A stretch of 62,410 nucleotides of DNA from Oscillatoriales cyanobacterium M59_W2019_021 (GCA_015295945.1 DVED01000111.1:1-62410), one strand, 5' to 3'; shown: positions 36,058 through 45,732, counted from the first letter of the stretch. Notes: a model not told the origin generated them from the letters alone. A program made the numbers and translations.

Positions 36058-38025
36058 CTATTGGGGCAGTAAAGCCATCGGATCGATCGCTCCCTGTCCG
36101 GGGGGGTGTACCTCGAAGTGCAGGTGAGGTCCGGTACTGAAACCGGTGCTACCCATCTCCGAGATTTGCTCCCCTTGCTCGACCCGCTGTCCCTCGCTGA
36201 CGAGGATGCGATCATTGTGAGCGTACAGGGTGACGCTACCGTCAACGTGGGTGATTTCGACGAGATTGCCGTAGCCGCCATCATTCCAAGACGCATAGGT
36301 GACGACTCCCGCTGCTGCCGCTACAATAGGCGTACCGACATCGGCGGCAATATCGATGCCCTTGTGCATCCGACCCCAACGCCACCCGTAACCCGAAGTC
36401 AAAGCCCCGCGAGCGGGCCAAATATATCCTTCGAGTTTTTCGTTGTACCCCGCCGAAGACGGTTTGGGGAGATACGCTTGGGGGCTTTGCAGTGCGGGCA
36501 GTTCTGGAGAAACGAGCTGGGGCGCGCGAATGGGGGCATAATTTGCAGCACCCAGGGGAGCGACGCTCACTTCGGACTCTTTATCCGTCGTCTCACTAGA
36601 CGCGGCGATCGCAACGGTTGTTTCGTCAGCCGTTGAATTTTCGTCACTTTGCAACTCTTCGTCGGCGAGTGCGTGGGGTTGCGCCCACGGCGTCAGACCC
36701 GCCGATTGCAGGGCGGCTGCATGCTGTTCGGGGTTAAACTCGGGATTGATTTGTCTGACCGATTCAGCTAGCTCGATTTCCTCCGACGCAGCAGCGGAAT
36801 CTTCCGGCGGACTGGGAATCGCCGCCGCGACATTCGGTTCCTCCCGTCTCACGCGAGATTTGGCGCGAAGTTGGCTGACTTCCGATCTCAGTTCTTCCAC
36901 ATAGGCGTTGTTCGCCGTTTCAGTATGAGGTTTGAGCTTGCTAGCCAAACGCTGAGCTGCATCTTCGGTTTCATTGTTACCCGCCCAAGAGATTTGGGGT
37001 GCCGGAGCGGTGGGAACCACCTCGGGCGTCGGGCTTTCCGTTTCGCCTTCTGCCAGAATCAATTGGGTTTCTTTCGAGTCTGGGGAAATCGACTGGGTCG
37101 CATCGGCATCTTCCTCCGTGGCTTCCAGGATTGCCACTTTAGGCTCGCTGGCTTTCACCGCTTTGGGGCTGGAGGCAAGCTGAGTGCCGAAGACCGACAA
37201 CACTGCCGGGGTAATGCGTTTGACACCGGGAGGAAGCGCGATCGACTGACCGATTTTCAGTAATGTGGGATCGTTGATGGGGTTGATGGCTTCTAGCTCG
37301 TCCTCAGACACCCCGTACTGGCGGGCGATCGAGTAGAGCGTTTCTCCCTGGGCGACTTGGTGTACGCTTCCAGAGGCTGCCGCTGGTGCTGACCTGTCCG
37401 GAGCGAGGCTCGGAGGGGTTAAGTCCCCATTGGGAAGCGTTTCAGTCGCACCCAAGCGGGTGTTGGGGGAAAATTCTGAATGGGGTGCGATTTGATTCGC
37501 AGGAACCCGTTTGACCGACGGGGAATGGGTTGGGGCGATTGCCGCTCCGGATGGGAAAACCTTCAATGGGCGATCGATACTGTCAGGCTGATTCGACAAC
37601 GGCGCAGAAGAATCGAAATCTTTCACCGCTTGGGTTTTAGAGATTGACTTGCGGAGATCGACCTTGTCAATCGACCCGATCTCGGCGGAATACACGCGAT
37701 CGGCGTTCCAGGCTTCGCTGGGAGCTAGATCGACAGAAGACTCTACCGCGTCAACTTGGGGAACGCCAACTCCGCCGGAGGCAGAGGGAGAGAAAGTCGT
37801 ATGAGAGCTGGCGGTGTCTGGTTCCGCTGCCATGGCAGAATCTCTTTGACCCGGTAGAATGAGGCTAGAAGCCCCCATAGAGATTGCCAGCCCGATCGTC
37901 GCAGCCGAGAGACGCACTCGACGATTGCTTTCGCCCTGGGATGACTTCAACAGTGCCGTGGTAGCCTTTGCATCTGCTTCGCACGCCAGGGCAGAATTAA
38001 CTTGATTCGGAAATGCTCGTTTCAA
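36058..38025 (-). CDS. LysM and M23 (lysostaphin-type) peptidoglycan endopeptidase
   Basis: 655 residues. An N-terminal hydrophobic segment (LSAATIGLAISMGASSLILP) around residue 45 anchors or exports it. A long disordered linker follows. A LysM domain (VHQVAQGETLYSIARQYGVS...IGQSIALP, about 215-260) binds peptidoglycan. A coiled part with SEVSQLRAK comes next, then the C-terminal M23 domain with HKGIDIAADVGTPI and HLHFEVH supplying zinc ligands. It should cut peptide cross-links, or activate amidases as NlpD/EnvC do; the zinc His are present, which favours activity. The leader is long and structured. Confidence 0.9.
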   Translation of the reverse strand: MKRAFPNQVNSALACEADAKATTALLKSSQGESNRRVRLSAATIGLAISMGASSLILPGQRDSAMAAEPDTASSHTTFSPSASGGVGVPQVDAVESSVDLAPSEAWNADRVYSAEIGSIDKVDLRKSISKTQAVKDFDSSAPLSNQPDSIDRPLKVFPSGAAIAPTHSPSVKRVPANQIAPHSEFSPNTRLGATETLPNGDLTPPSLAPDRSAPAAASGSVHQVAQGETLYSIARQYGVSEDELEAINPINDPTLLKIGQSIALPPGVKRITPAVLSVFGTQLASSPKAVKASEPKVAILEATEEDADATQSISPDSKETQLILAEGETESPTPEVVPTAPAPQISWAGNNETEDAAQRLASKLKPHTETANNAYVEELRSEVSQLRAKSRVRREEPNVAAAIPSPPEDSAAASEEIELAESVRQINPEFNPEQHAAALQSAGLTPWAQPHALADEELQSDENSTADETTVAIAASSETTDKESEVSVAPLGAANYAPIRAPQLVSPELPALQSPQAYLPKPSSAGYNEKLEGYIWPARGALTSGYGWRWGRMHKGIDIAADVGTPIVAAAAGVVTYASWNDGGYGNLVEITHVDGSVTLYAHNDRILVSEGQRVEQGEQISEMGSTGFSTGPHLHFEVHPPGQGAIDPMALLPQ

Positions 38026-38480
38026 AAAAACGACCTCCTAGTAAGTAACCAATGATGAGCAGTCTTGAGCTTGACTAGCCGATGAACCTAGACGTGATGT
38101 CAATCACCCTAAGAGCCGATCCAAATCACTGACAGTTAAGATGCTTAAGAAAGATTAACGCAGCTTCTGGGAAATCGCAACTAGGGACTGTTGGAAACTC
38201 TTGGGTTTTTGTCGGTCAAAGGACTGTTGCTCAGTCGATAGTGCACCCTAACCGTGCAGTCGAACGGAACGTTGACTGCCGGATTCGGAGTTCAGACAGT
38301 TGGGAAACTGTCCGAGCCTAAACGAAAATTTACGCTGTTTTCTGGTAAAACAGCAAGTCGGGATCGGGGCAAAATCAAAGGACGCCGATTCGGTTGCCCT
38401 CGGCAATTTCGGGAGCGACGCGGACGCATTTTCCTTACGGCGTAAGGCTTTGAACGCAATGAGGCTCGGGTGTAGACGGC
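38026..38480 (-). promoter_or_regulatory. Long structured leader of the M23 gene, possible c-di-AMP (ydaO-type) riboswitch
   Basis: About 650 non-coding bases precede the peptidase start. On the minus strand they hold several hairpins: CTGTTTT/AAAACAG (38334-38352), GACAGTT-ggga-AACTGTC (38294-38311), and a GTGCA pair near 38240. Just after, on the minus strand, CCGAATCCGGCAGTCAACG resembles the conserved 3' part of ydaO riboswitches, which are known upstream of cell-wall hydrolase genes. The 5' conserved half is not convincing, so this is a candidate only. Confidence 0.35.
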
Positions 38481-38681
38481 TCTCGATACCGCTCGAGGTT
38501 TGATAGAAATTTCTTATCAGATTGCCGCCGCGTAGGAGATCGTCGATAGTTGCATAGCTTTGCAGTCTACTAATGTTACGTACTGGGGATTTCTGTCGGG
38601 TCATCCAGTCACAGGGTTGTGAAGCCTCTCGAAATTTTGAGCGGTATATATTTATTGTGTGTAACATTAATTTGCGAAGCG

Positions 38682-39149
38682 TTACACAACATCTAAAAGT
38701 CCCAATTGGCGTCGAGCTTCAAAGAGTCCTAATGCCGCACTCACCGACAAATTCAAGCTGCGAACGCGGGGTTGCGCCATAGGGATATGCACCGTCGCAT
38801 CGCAGGCTGCCAAGACTTCGGTGGATAGCCCCAAAGTTTCGCTGCCGAATAATAACCAGTCGTCGGCTCGGAAAGAAAACTTAACATAACTATACTCTCC
38901 ACGAGTGCTAAACCCGATCCAACGTCCTCCTTGTTGTTGGCACGCCGTTTGAAAGATTTCCAGAGAGTCGTGATAGTGCCATTCGACGTAGGGCCAATAG
39001 TCCAAACCCGCTCGCTTCAAATAGCGATCGTTGATTTGGAAGCCGAGGGGTCCGACTAAATGCAGCGGAGTTCCCGTAGCCGCGCAAGTTCGGGCAATAT
39101 TTCCCGTATTGGGCGGAATTTGGGGGTGAATCAAAGCTATTCGAGGCAT
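38682..39149 (-). CDS. trmL: tRNA (cytidine/uridine-34 2'-O)-methyltransferase TrmL
   Basis: A 155-residue SPOUT methyltransferase modifying the wobble base of tRNA-Leu. It starts MPRIALIHPQIPPNTGNIAR, has GPLGFQI, the knot motifs LLFGSETLGLS and PMAQPRVRSLNLSVSAALGLFEARRQ. I chose ATG 39149; an upstream reading to 39251 adds unlike residues. An 8-bp stem (38658-38665 with 38681-38688) overlaps the stop codon and may help end transcription. Confidence 0.93.
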   Translation of the reverse strand: MPRIALIHPQIPPNTGNIARTCAATGTPLHLVGPLGFQINDRYLKRAGLDYWPYVEWHYHDSLEIFQTACQQQGGRWIGFSTRGEYSYVKFSFRADDWLLFGSETLGLSTEVLAACDATVHIPMAQPRVRSLNLSVSAALGLFEARRQLGLLDVV

Positions 39150-39437
39150 ATCGGGCAGAATTGATAATAGTACGGTTTCAAAATCGGCAAACTTCCTTGG
39201 CGATCGCGGTTGGCGGCGATTGATGTGGCACACCCGACCGGAGAACGCCATCTGTCGATCGATAGTTTTTTTTAATCATTGGTGGGATCGCGGGATTGAT
39301 TAGATATTCCGATCTAGAACGATCGATTCGCTTATAGAATTTAATCATCCCTTAATCAAGCTGGAATCTCTTTCGTGGTAATGCTTTAGCGAGATCGAGG
39401 TCAAAAAATACCGCATTGCTGCCCTCTTCACAGACCT
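39150..39437. other. Intergenic region, nothing recognised
   Basis: About 290 bases between two minus-strand genes, with an A+T-rich part near 39290-39350. No RNA gene or repeat is seen. Confidence 0.4.
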
Positions 39438-40649
39438 TCACACCCGCTCTCGGGCGGGAGGCACGATCCCGCGATCGCTCAAACCGCGATCGATATTGCG
39501 CAGGACTTGAAAATCGTCTTCGGGCAAGGGATAACTACTACTGCTAAATAACCCCGTACTCACGGACGGCTGCCGTTCTAAAAAAGCGAATGCTTGGCGG
39601 AACTGAGATGGCGTAGCGGTAATCGGCGCGTCGAAATGGCAGGGAACGATGCGATCGAACGACCAACCCGCCACTTCGTCCGCCCATTTTAACGTTTCGG
39701 CAGGGGCGCGATTGAGAATGAGCGCTTGCAAGACTGGGGCGACGAAGGGGCGACCGTTCCCGCGCAACGCCTCGAAGGATTGCTGCCAGTTGGGGTGCCA
39801 CTGAAAGGGAAACAAGCCAAAATACCCCTTCGCCGAACGATCGCTAGCTTTGATGGCATTGCGCAATACAGTACCCCATCGCGGCACTTCTAAGGCGCTG
39901 GGCTGGAAATACAGGGCAAACAGAGCGATGCGCTGCCATCCCCGACGACGGTTTGCTGGCGTATCTTCTAAGGCATCGGAGGCGGTATCGCGAGCGTGAA
40001 ACAGTAGGGGGTAGGGATCGAGTTGGAGAATGGCAGGCGGTTCGGCGGGAACGGAAACTAATGAATCGGCGACCAACAGCGTGCGCGATCGCCGATCGCA
40101 CCATGCCACCTCGGCAAACCGCCCCAGTCCGAGGTCGATCGGATCCAAGATGGCGAACTCAAATTGATCGCCAAAGGGAGTTTGCTGGAGATCTCGGAGC
40201 AAGACGTGGGTGCGGTGGCGGGGAAACCCCAACCAACTCAGCGGCAAATCGATCGGGAAACTCCACTGTTGGGGAGCGATCCAAATTTGGGCCTCGGGAA
40301 AGCATCGAGCAAAGGGGACGACGAACACCTTGTGTTCCAAACCCGAGATCGTCGGCAGGACAATATATTTAACATCGCCGTGTTCGGCAACTAACTCGTG
40401 GACGAGGCGCACGCATTCGGGGGTGGGCGCGACGGGGGCGTAAACCAACAAGCCCCCGCCGTCTAATTTCACCACGGTCATCCGAATCGGCACGACCACG
40501 TAAAAAATCCCTTGAAGTTGGTCGAAAGTCCAAATCGACCCGGCAATGACTTCTCGGCGAAGGGTACGCCGCTGGCTAAAGGGATAGAGGGGAAACAGGG
40601 GCCACCACCCCCATTGAAAGTCCTGAAGCTGGAGCGGTTGTCCTGGCAT
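39438..40649 (-). CDS. DUF4336 domain-containing protein
   Basis: 403 residues. A tryptophan-rich head (LQDFQWGWWPLFPLYPFSQR) is followed by a metallo-hydrolase-like fold: LLVYAPVAPTPECVRLV, KYIVLPTISGLEHKV, LLVADSLVSVP and FDRIVPCHFDAPI. DUF4336 proteins look like beta-lactamase-fold relatives lacking the full HxHxDH motif. No function is established. It is widespread in cyanobacteria and plants. It stands alone. Confidence 0.8.
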   Translation of the reverse strand: MPGQPLQLQDFQWGWWPLFPLYPFSQRRTLRREVIAGSIWTFDQLQGIFYVVVPIRMTVVKLDGGGLLVYAPVAPTPECVRLVHELVAEHGDVKYIVLPTISGLEHKVFVVPFARCFPEAQIWIAPQQWSFPIDLPLSWLGFPRHRTHVLLRDLQQTPFGDQFEFAILDPIDLGLGRFAEVAWCDRRSRTLLVADSLVSVPAEPPAILQLDPYPLLFHARDTASDALEDTPANRRRGWQRIALFALYFQPSALEVPRWGTVLRNAIKASDRSAKGYFGLFPFQWHPNWQQSFEALRGNGRPFVAPVLQALILNRAPAETLKWADEVAGWSFDRIVPCHFDAPITATPSQFRQAFAFLERQPSVSTGLFSSSSYPLPEDDFQVLRNIDRGLSDRGIVPPARERV

Positions 40650-41013
40650 GGTTTGGGTGTCGATCTCTGGACTCCTTTTTCAAGGGAGGATATCTTAACA
40701 CATCCGAGTGGGACGGATCTAGCGCAGCACAGCAGAAATAACTGATCCGCTCTCAAACCCTGAAAGCCATGCTGAATCGGCGTTTTACATTTTTAATTTC
40801 GCGTAGCAGCACTAGAGCGATCGCGGGCAGTCGAGGCGATCTCGACGAACTTCTTCCCTATTTTCCAGATCGGCGCTATGGTAGTAACTGAGAATAAGTA
40901 TAGATGACTGAGTCTGGGCAACTATTACGAGACTTTTGTGACTGGTATTAGATTAGTAGACTGGCATCTGGATTAAAATCTCTACACACTATCGAAAGTT
41001 CGAGAGGTCAGTA
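40650..41013. other. Long upstream region of the RNA-binding protein gene
   Basis: About 360 bases. TAAAAT near 40973 may be the -10 box for the RRM gene, leaving a short leader with GAGAGGTCAGTA before the ATG. Cold-induced Rbp genes often have such leaders. I see no other gene here. Confidence 0.4.
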
Positions 41014-41325
41014 ATGACTATTTACGTAGGTAATCTGTCTTATGATGTGACAGAAGCCGATCTAAACACCGTGTTTGCAGAATACGGAACGGTTAAGCGC
41101 GTTCAACTCCCAGTCGATCGGGAAACCGGTCGGATGCGGGGATTTGGCTTTGTGGAAATGGATTCCGACGATGAAGAAACCGCAGCGATCGACGCTCTAG
41201 ACGGAGCCGAATGGATGGAGCGAACCTTGAAAGTGAATAAAGCCAAGCCTCGGACCGATCGGCGTCCGGGTGGCGGCGGCGGTGGTGGCAGCTGGGGCAA
41301 CAACCGCAATTCCCGACGCTACTAA
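41014..41325 (+). CDS. RRM-type RNA-binding protein (Rbp, glycine-rich tail)
   Basis: 103 residues with one RNA-recognition motif: RNP2 is IYVGNLS at the start and RNP1 is RGFGFVEM near residue 46. A short Gly-rich tail (RRPGGGGGGGSWGNN) ends the protein. These cyanobacterial Rbp proteins bind U-rich RNA, many are cold-inducible, and some localise thylakoid mRNAs. The rpsU gene follows after a terminator, the classic rbpA-rpsU arrangement. Confidence 0.93.
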   Translation: MTIYVGNLSYDVTEADLNTVFAEYGTVKRVQLPVDRETGRMRGFGFVEMDSDDEETAAIDALDGAEWMERTLKVNKAKPRTDRRPGGGGGGGSWGNNRNSRRY

Positions 41326-41486
41326 TCATCCAATCGCCGACTCAGATTGGTTTGATCGGCGAATTTTCGCGTTGCTCCCGTCCTCCGAATTGGAGATCTC
41401 GGGTAAATCTGTTTGCGGATACTCGTAAATTTGGCGAGCGACTCGATTCTGAGTTCCAAATCGAACTCCATTCCCAGACCTGAAAG

Positions 41487-41520
41487 CAGGACCGGGTTTT
41501 GACCCGGTTCTGTTTTTTTT
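41487..41520 (+). terminator. Terminator between rbp and rpsU
   Basis: An 11-bp stem (CAGGACCGGGT with ACCCGGTTCTG, one G-T pair) with a TTTG loop, followed by eight T. It lies 160 bases after rbp and 55 bases before rpsU, so rpsU needs read-through or its own promoter. Confidence 0.9.
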
Positions 41521-41574
41521 AGTCGAAACGAGGGCTGTTGGGTCAGCCTTACCATCTGATTGAGAGGATATTGA

Positions 41575-41778
41575 ATGGCTCAAGTAATCCTGGGCGAAGA
41601 CGAGCTGTTAGAGTCAGCCTTGCGTCGATTCAAACGCAAAGTTTCCGGAGCCGGAATCTTTGCGGACATGAAGAAAAATCGGCATTTTGAAACCCCAGCC
41701 CAAAAACGCAAGCGCAAAGAAATTGCCAGACATCGAGAACGCCGCCGGATGCGCAACCGGGGCAAACGGTTTAACTAA
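41575..41778 (+). CDS. rpsU: 30S ribosomal protein bS21 (paralogue 2)
   Basis: 67 residues: [38 protein letters not shown] and a longer basic tail [29 protein letters not shown] provides the ribosome-binding site. It differs from the 58-residue copy at 34574 mainly in the tail. Pairing with the RRM gene suggests joint cold or stress control; two bS21 versions could give two ribosome types. Confidence 0.94.
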   Translation: MAQVILGEDELLESALRRFKRKVSGAGIFADMKKNRHFETPAQKRKRKEIARHRERRRMRNRGKRFN

Positions 41779-41811
41779 ACGTCAATACGGGATAACACGG
41801 TTTTCGGTGAA

Positions 41812-41948
41812 GATGGGTAATGGGTAATGGGTAGTTGGAGAGAAACCACTTATTACTTCCCAAACCCCAAACCCCCTCGAGATCGGGGATTGAGCTTTCT
41901 GCTTAACCCGTACTGATGTTAACTAACACCCATACGGGTTAAGACGTT
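41812..41948. repeat. Repeat cluster
   Basis: GGGTAAT heptamers, AACCACTTATTACTT (also near 32390), a CCCCAAA run and two copies of the GTACTGATGTTA / TACGGGTTAAG pieces related to the 99-bp repeat. Confidence 0.75.
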
Positions 41949-41949
41949 A

Positions 41950-42912
41950 TTAGTTCGATAGGGTTTGGGGGGCAGCTTGGGAGTCTTGGAAGAGAGGAGT
42001 ACTCAAATACCGCTCGCCGAAGCTGGGTTGAATCATGACGATCGTCTTGCCTTCGTTCTCCGGTTGTCGTGCCACTCGAATCGCCGCGCACAACGCCGCC
42101 CCGGTGGAAATTCCCGAGAGCAATCCCTCCTCGCGTGCCAAACGGCGACCGTAGGTGATCGCCTCGTCATCGCTGACGGTGACCACTTCGTCGATCGCCT
42201 CTAAATCGAGAACTTGCGGTACGAATCCCGCCCCAATCCCTTGGATTTTGTGAGGTCCAGGACTGCCTCCCGATAACACTGGACTGTTTTCCGGCTCGAC
42301 GGCGATCGCCTGTAAGGTGGGCTTTTTGGGCTTCAGAGCTTGGGCGATTCCCGTAATCGTACCTCCGGTGCCCACCCCCGCGATCGCAATATCGATCTCG
42401 CCGTCCGTATCTTCCCAAATTTCCAGTGCCGTCGTCTCTCGATGGATTTGAGGGTTGGCGGGATTGCTGAATTGTTGCAACATATAAGCGTCGGGCAGGC
42501 TGTCGAGAATTTCTTGGGATCGGGCGATCGCCCCTCGCATCCCTTCCGCACCCGGTGTTAGTTCCAACTGCGCTCCATAGGCTTGCAGCATATTTCGACG
42601 TTCTACGCTCATGGTCTCCGGCATGGTGAGAATGAGTTGGTAGCCTCTGGCAGCGGCGACCATGGCGAGGGCGATGCCCGTATTGCCCGAAGTCGGTTCC
42701 ACGAGAACAGTTTTGCCAGGGATAATTTTGCCTTCGGCTTCGGCAACGCGAATCATATTCACTCCGATGCGATCCTTAACAGAAGAGGCGGGGTTCATGC
42801 CTTCGAGTTTGACGAGAATTCGCGCGACACAGCCTTCGGATTGGGGAATGCGATTCAATTGGACTAAGGGAGTGCGACCGACGAGTTCGGTGATGTTACG
42901 GGCAATATTCAT
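41950..42912 (-). CDS. cysK: Cysteine synthase A (O-acetylserine sulfhydrylase)
   Basis: A 320-residue PLP enzyme. The PLP lysine is in [11 protein letters not shown], the substrate loop is [13 protein letters not shown], the phosphate-binding loop is [11 protein letters not shown], and the end has [12 protein letters not shown]. It makes cysteine from O-acetylserine and sulfide. Length and all sites are normal. The start at 42912 is ATG ([16 protein letters not shown]). A TCAGC-type repeat lies upstream. Confidence 0.95.
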   Translation of the reverse strand: MNIARNITELVGRTPLVQLNRIPQSEGCVARILVKLEGMNPASSVKDRIGVNMIRVAEAEGKIIPGKTVLVEPTSGNTGIALAMVAAARGYQLILTMPETMSVERRNMLQAYGAQLELTPGAEGMRGAIARSQEILDSLPDAYMLQQFSNPANPQIHRETTALEIWEDTDGEIDIAIAGVGTGGTITGIAQALKPKKPTLQAIAVEPENSPVLSGGSPGPHKIQGIGAGFVPQVLDLEAIDEVVTVSDDEAITYGRRLAREEGLLSGISTGAALCAAIRVARQPENEGKTIVMIQPSFGERYLSTPLFQDSQAAPQTLSN

Positions 42913-43119
42913 GATGTTTCCTAGATTGCGTGTTTGACAGTGAGCTTTTAGCTATCAGCCGTCAGCCATCAGCTATTAGTTATTCTTTCTGAGAAAAACT
43001 TTGCCAATAGCTAAGAAGGCGACAACAACTGTGTCGATCCTTAAGGGCAGGTGTGAATCCTCTATCCTACACGAAGAAAAAGCCGATCGCTGATGGCTAG
43101 CTAATGGCTGACTTCAGTT

Positions 43120-44061
43120 TTACGAAGCGATCGCACTTAAAATTTCATCGTCGGTGGAAAAATCCACATCGGCGTTATCGCTTCCGTTCGCCAGATAATC
43201 ATTTTGGAATGAGTCTTTTAAGCCGGATACCAAGTCGAATTTCGGTTGCCAGTTGAGTTCGGTTTTGGCTTTGTGAATATCAGCGAAGAAATGCTGGGGA
43301 CGCAGGGGAAATGCTTTGCGCTTGCCAAAGTCGAATTGCTGGGGATCGTAATGGACGATTTTGAGAGTTTCGGCAGATTTTCCAGCCGCTTGGGCACAGG
43401 CTTTAGCCAAACCGTCGAAGGTGACGTAGCGATCGCCGGAGATATTGTAAATTTGCCCGATCGCCTTTTTGTTTTCCAACACGGCAGCCATAGCTTCGGC
43501 TAAATCGGCGCAGTGTCCCAGTTGAGTGATGTGCTGTCCGTTGCCGGGAATGGGGATGGGGCGATCGCGAATGATGCGATCGAAAAACCAGGATTCTAAG
43601 GGATTGTAATTCTGCGGACCGTAGATATAAACAGGACGAATGGAGGTAAACGGTAAACCCTTTTCTTGCAAGTAAGTTTCCGTTTCAAATTTGCCTTTGT
43701 GTCGGCTTTTGGGATCGACAGGGTCGCCTTCGACATGGGGCATGAAATCGGATTTTAAATAGACTCCAGCCGAACTGACATAAACGAAGTGTTTGACTTT
43801 GCCTTGAAAAATATCGGCGAGGGGTTGCGTATCGCTTAATTCTCGACCATTATTATCAAAAACAGCATCGAAACTTTCTAGCGAAAGTTTTTCTTTCAGT
43901 TGGTTGGCGTCGGTGCGATCTCCTTTTATTTGACGGATATTCTCTACGGGAGCGGGCTTTTTTCCTCGATTGAAAAGAACGACTTCATGTCCTTGATCGA
44001 GAAGTATTTTTGTTAAGTAAACTCCGATAAATCGGGTTCCGCCCATCATTAAAATTTTCAT
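43120..44061 (-). CDS. NAD-dependent epimerase/dehydratase, CSP41-like
   Basis: A 313-residue extended SDR protein: Rossmann GGTRFIGVYLTKIL at the N-terminus, FVYVSSAGVYL and PVYIYGPQNYNP at the catalytic area. Wording such as SDFMPHVEGDPVDPKSRHKGK and QFDFGKRKAFPLRPQHFFAD follows the CSP41b family of chloroplast stem-loop RNA-binding proteins and their cyanobacterial kin, which act in RNA stability rather than sugar metabolism. The classical YxxxK is not obvious, agreeing with that. Confidence 0.82.
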   Translation of the reverse strand: MKILMMGGTRFIGVYLTKILLDQGHEVVLFNRGKKPAPVENIRQIKGDRTDANQLKEKLSLESFDAVFDNNGRELSDTQPLADIFQGKVKHFVYVSSAGVYLKSDFMPHVEGDPVDPKSRHKGKFETETYLQEKGLPFTSIRPVYIYGPQNYNPLESWFFDRIIRDRPIPIPGNGQHITQLGHCADLAEAMAAVLENKKAIGQIYNISGDRYVTFDGLAKACAQAAGKSAETLKIVHYDPQQFDFGKRKAFPLRPQHFFADIHKAKTELNWQPKFDLVSGLKDSFQNDYLANGSDNADVDFSTDDEILSAIAS

Positions 44062-44110
44062 CGTTTCGGCTCTCTCAAATGGTTAAAACGTTGGATCGAT
44101 TTTCCTCAAT

Positions 44111-44515
44111 CTACGGCAAAGCGATCTGGATTGTAGGATAGATACAAGAGTAGGATACAAGAGATCGAGGACGAATTGACGGCGACAAATGCAAAACTTC
44201 TGCGAGATCGGGCGAGGATTCTAGCACTACAGCGGGGAGCGATCGCTGTTGCCACGATAGTTCATCCACTTGGGGTCTTCCCCAAACCGCACTGGCTTCT
44301 CTCTGAAAAACCATGACCTTTGTATGAATTTGAAGGCCAGGTCGAAGGACTTTCCACTTTTCTGTTTCTTCATCAATCGCCTCGATCGCATTAGCTAGAA
44401 GATTCATGAACACCTGATTTAACTGTCCGGCGAAGCATTGTATGAAGGGAAGTTCGCCGTAGTTCTTGACACTCGACACTTCTTTCTCAATCTCCGAGCG
44501 CCAGTTGAATGGCAA
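44111..44515 (-). pseudogene. Remnant of a sensor histidine kinase ATPase domain
   Basis: 134 residues containing one recognisable piece, VKNYGELPFIQCFAGQLNQVFMNLLANAIEAI, the N-box of a HATPase domain of the type next to HWE/HisKA kinases. Homology fades after LQIHTKV, the G1 and G2 boxes are absent and nothing of the sensor or HisKA domain precedes it. The first bases overlap the divergent GNAT gene. I read it as a decayed internal fragment. Confidence 0.65.
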
Positions 44516-45066
44516 ACAAAGGTTACAATCGGGAAGTTGTCGTGCAACCTTTGAGGAAAAACGTGACGGATCGATCGGCGATTGCCCCCGAACTGACGAT
44601 TCGATCGGCTCGAATCGAGGACGTTCCCGTTCTCTTCGATCTGATTCTCGCTTTAGCCAAGTACGAGAAACTCTCCCACGCCGTTACTGGAAATGCGGCA
44701 GCGCTCGAGCGGCATTTATTGGGAGACCGCCCCTATGCTGAAGCGCTACTCGCCCAGTGGTCGGGAAATGCCGTCGGATTTGCCCTTTTTTTCCACAACT
44801 ATTCCACTTTTTTAACGCAACCGGGTCTTTATCTTGAAGATTTATTTGTATTACCGGAGTATCGAGGTCGGGGGATTGGGGGCGCGTTGATCCGCCAAGT
44901 TGCCCGAATAGCTGTCGATCGCAGTTGCGGTCGCTTGGAGTGGACGGTGCTAGATTGGAACGAGTCGGCGATCGGCTTTTACCGACATCTGGGTGCTGTG
45001 GTGTTGCCGGACTGGCGGGTATGTCGGGTGACCGATGGATCGTTACGCGATTTAGCGGCGGGATAA
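44509..45066 (+). CDS. GNAT-family N-acetyltransferase
   Basis: 185 residues. The acetyl-CoA loop is VLPEYRGRGIGGALI; LTIRSARIEDVPVLFDLI opens the fold and LEWTVLDWNESAIGFYRHLG supplies motif B. Wording resembles spermidine/diamine or small amine acetyltransferases. The first 25 residues (MANKGYNREVVVQPLRKN) may be extra; the fold starts at LTIRSA. No ribosome-binding site is clear. It overlaps a kinase remnant by seven bases. Confidence 0.85.
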   Translation: MANKGYNREVVVQPLRKNVTDRSAIAPELTIRSARIEDVPVLFDLILALAKYEKLSHAVTGNAAALERHLLGDRPYAEALLAQWSGNAVGFALFFHNYSTFLTQPGLYLEDLFVLPEYRGRGIGGALIRQVARIAVDRSCGRLEWTVLDWNESAIGFYRHLGAVVLPDWRVCRVTDGSLRDLAAG

Positions 45067-45230
45067 CCATTGGTTATTCGTTATTTGAGGTTTGGGGTTT
45101 GTTAGTGGTTAGTGGTTAGTGGTACATCACTGATAACGGGTCACAGTTCAGCGATCGCCGATCTCGGGTCACTGTTTCTCCCCCCGCTCAAGACAGCTCC
45201 CCCTGTAACTCCCGAATGCCCGAACTTCTT
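45067..45230. repeat. Repeat cluster
   Basis: TTATTCG, GGTTTGTTAGTGG, TTAGTGG units, CCCCCCGCTCAAGACAGC and CCCGAATGCCCGAAC pieces. All also occur elsewhere in the window. Confidence 0.7.
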
Positions 45231-45383
45231 TTCTCAAAAATTGAGAAATTGTCGATCTCCGCGCGAGTGCTATCGGACTTTGATCGGCATCGTAAAATAA
45301 ACATACGAACGGGTTTATCCTTTCAAGTCATTGAGAGAGCAGCCCAATCCCACATTCATTTTGTCGAGTTGGATAAAAGTATT

Positions 45384-45614
45384 ATGGATGATTCGGCTGT
45401 CGGTTCCGTGTCAGGTCGCCATCAAGTAGAAGTCTCGATTCAGATCGATTCCGAACTGCTCGAGCAAATTCAGCATTTGACCAACGAGCCGAGTAAAGTC
45501 ATCGAAACGGCGATTCGGCAGTGGTTGCGCGGGGAAACCCACCGCGACGACGAACTCAGTCGCCGCCTGCAACGGAATCCCCCGGTTCCCCCACGAGGTG
45601 AGTGGAACGATTAA
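45384..45614 (+). CDS. Ribbon-helix-helix protein, CcdA-like
   Basis: 76 residues from ATG 45384. The strand HQVEVSIQID precedes SELLEQIQHLTNEPSKVIETAIRQWL, a ribbon-helix-helix layout, and the tail RRLQRNPPVPPRGEWND is disordered and could be a toxin-binding tail as in CcdA antitoxins. No toxin is adjacent: the next gene is a sensor kinase 118 bases on. An upstream extension to 45216 would add 56 residues and is less likely. Confidence 0.6.
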   Translation: MDDSAVGSVSGRHQVEVSIQIDSELLEQIQHLTNEPSKVIETAIRQWLRGETHRDDELSRRLQRNPPVPPRGEWND

Positions 45615-45732
45615 AAATTGGCGCTCGGGCAACTCGATCTCGACGATCGCCCTCGAGCACACTTTCCGTTGTGGACATTCGCGAACAGGGTGTTTTTCTC
45701 GCTCGTACAGGCAGTTCCAACCCCGAAATTTG

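Noticed and set aside
36106-36636. 176-codon plus-strand frame
   Set aside because: Antisense to the M23 domain, whose zinc motifs are intact on the minus strand.
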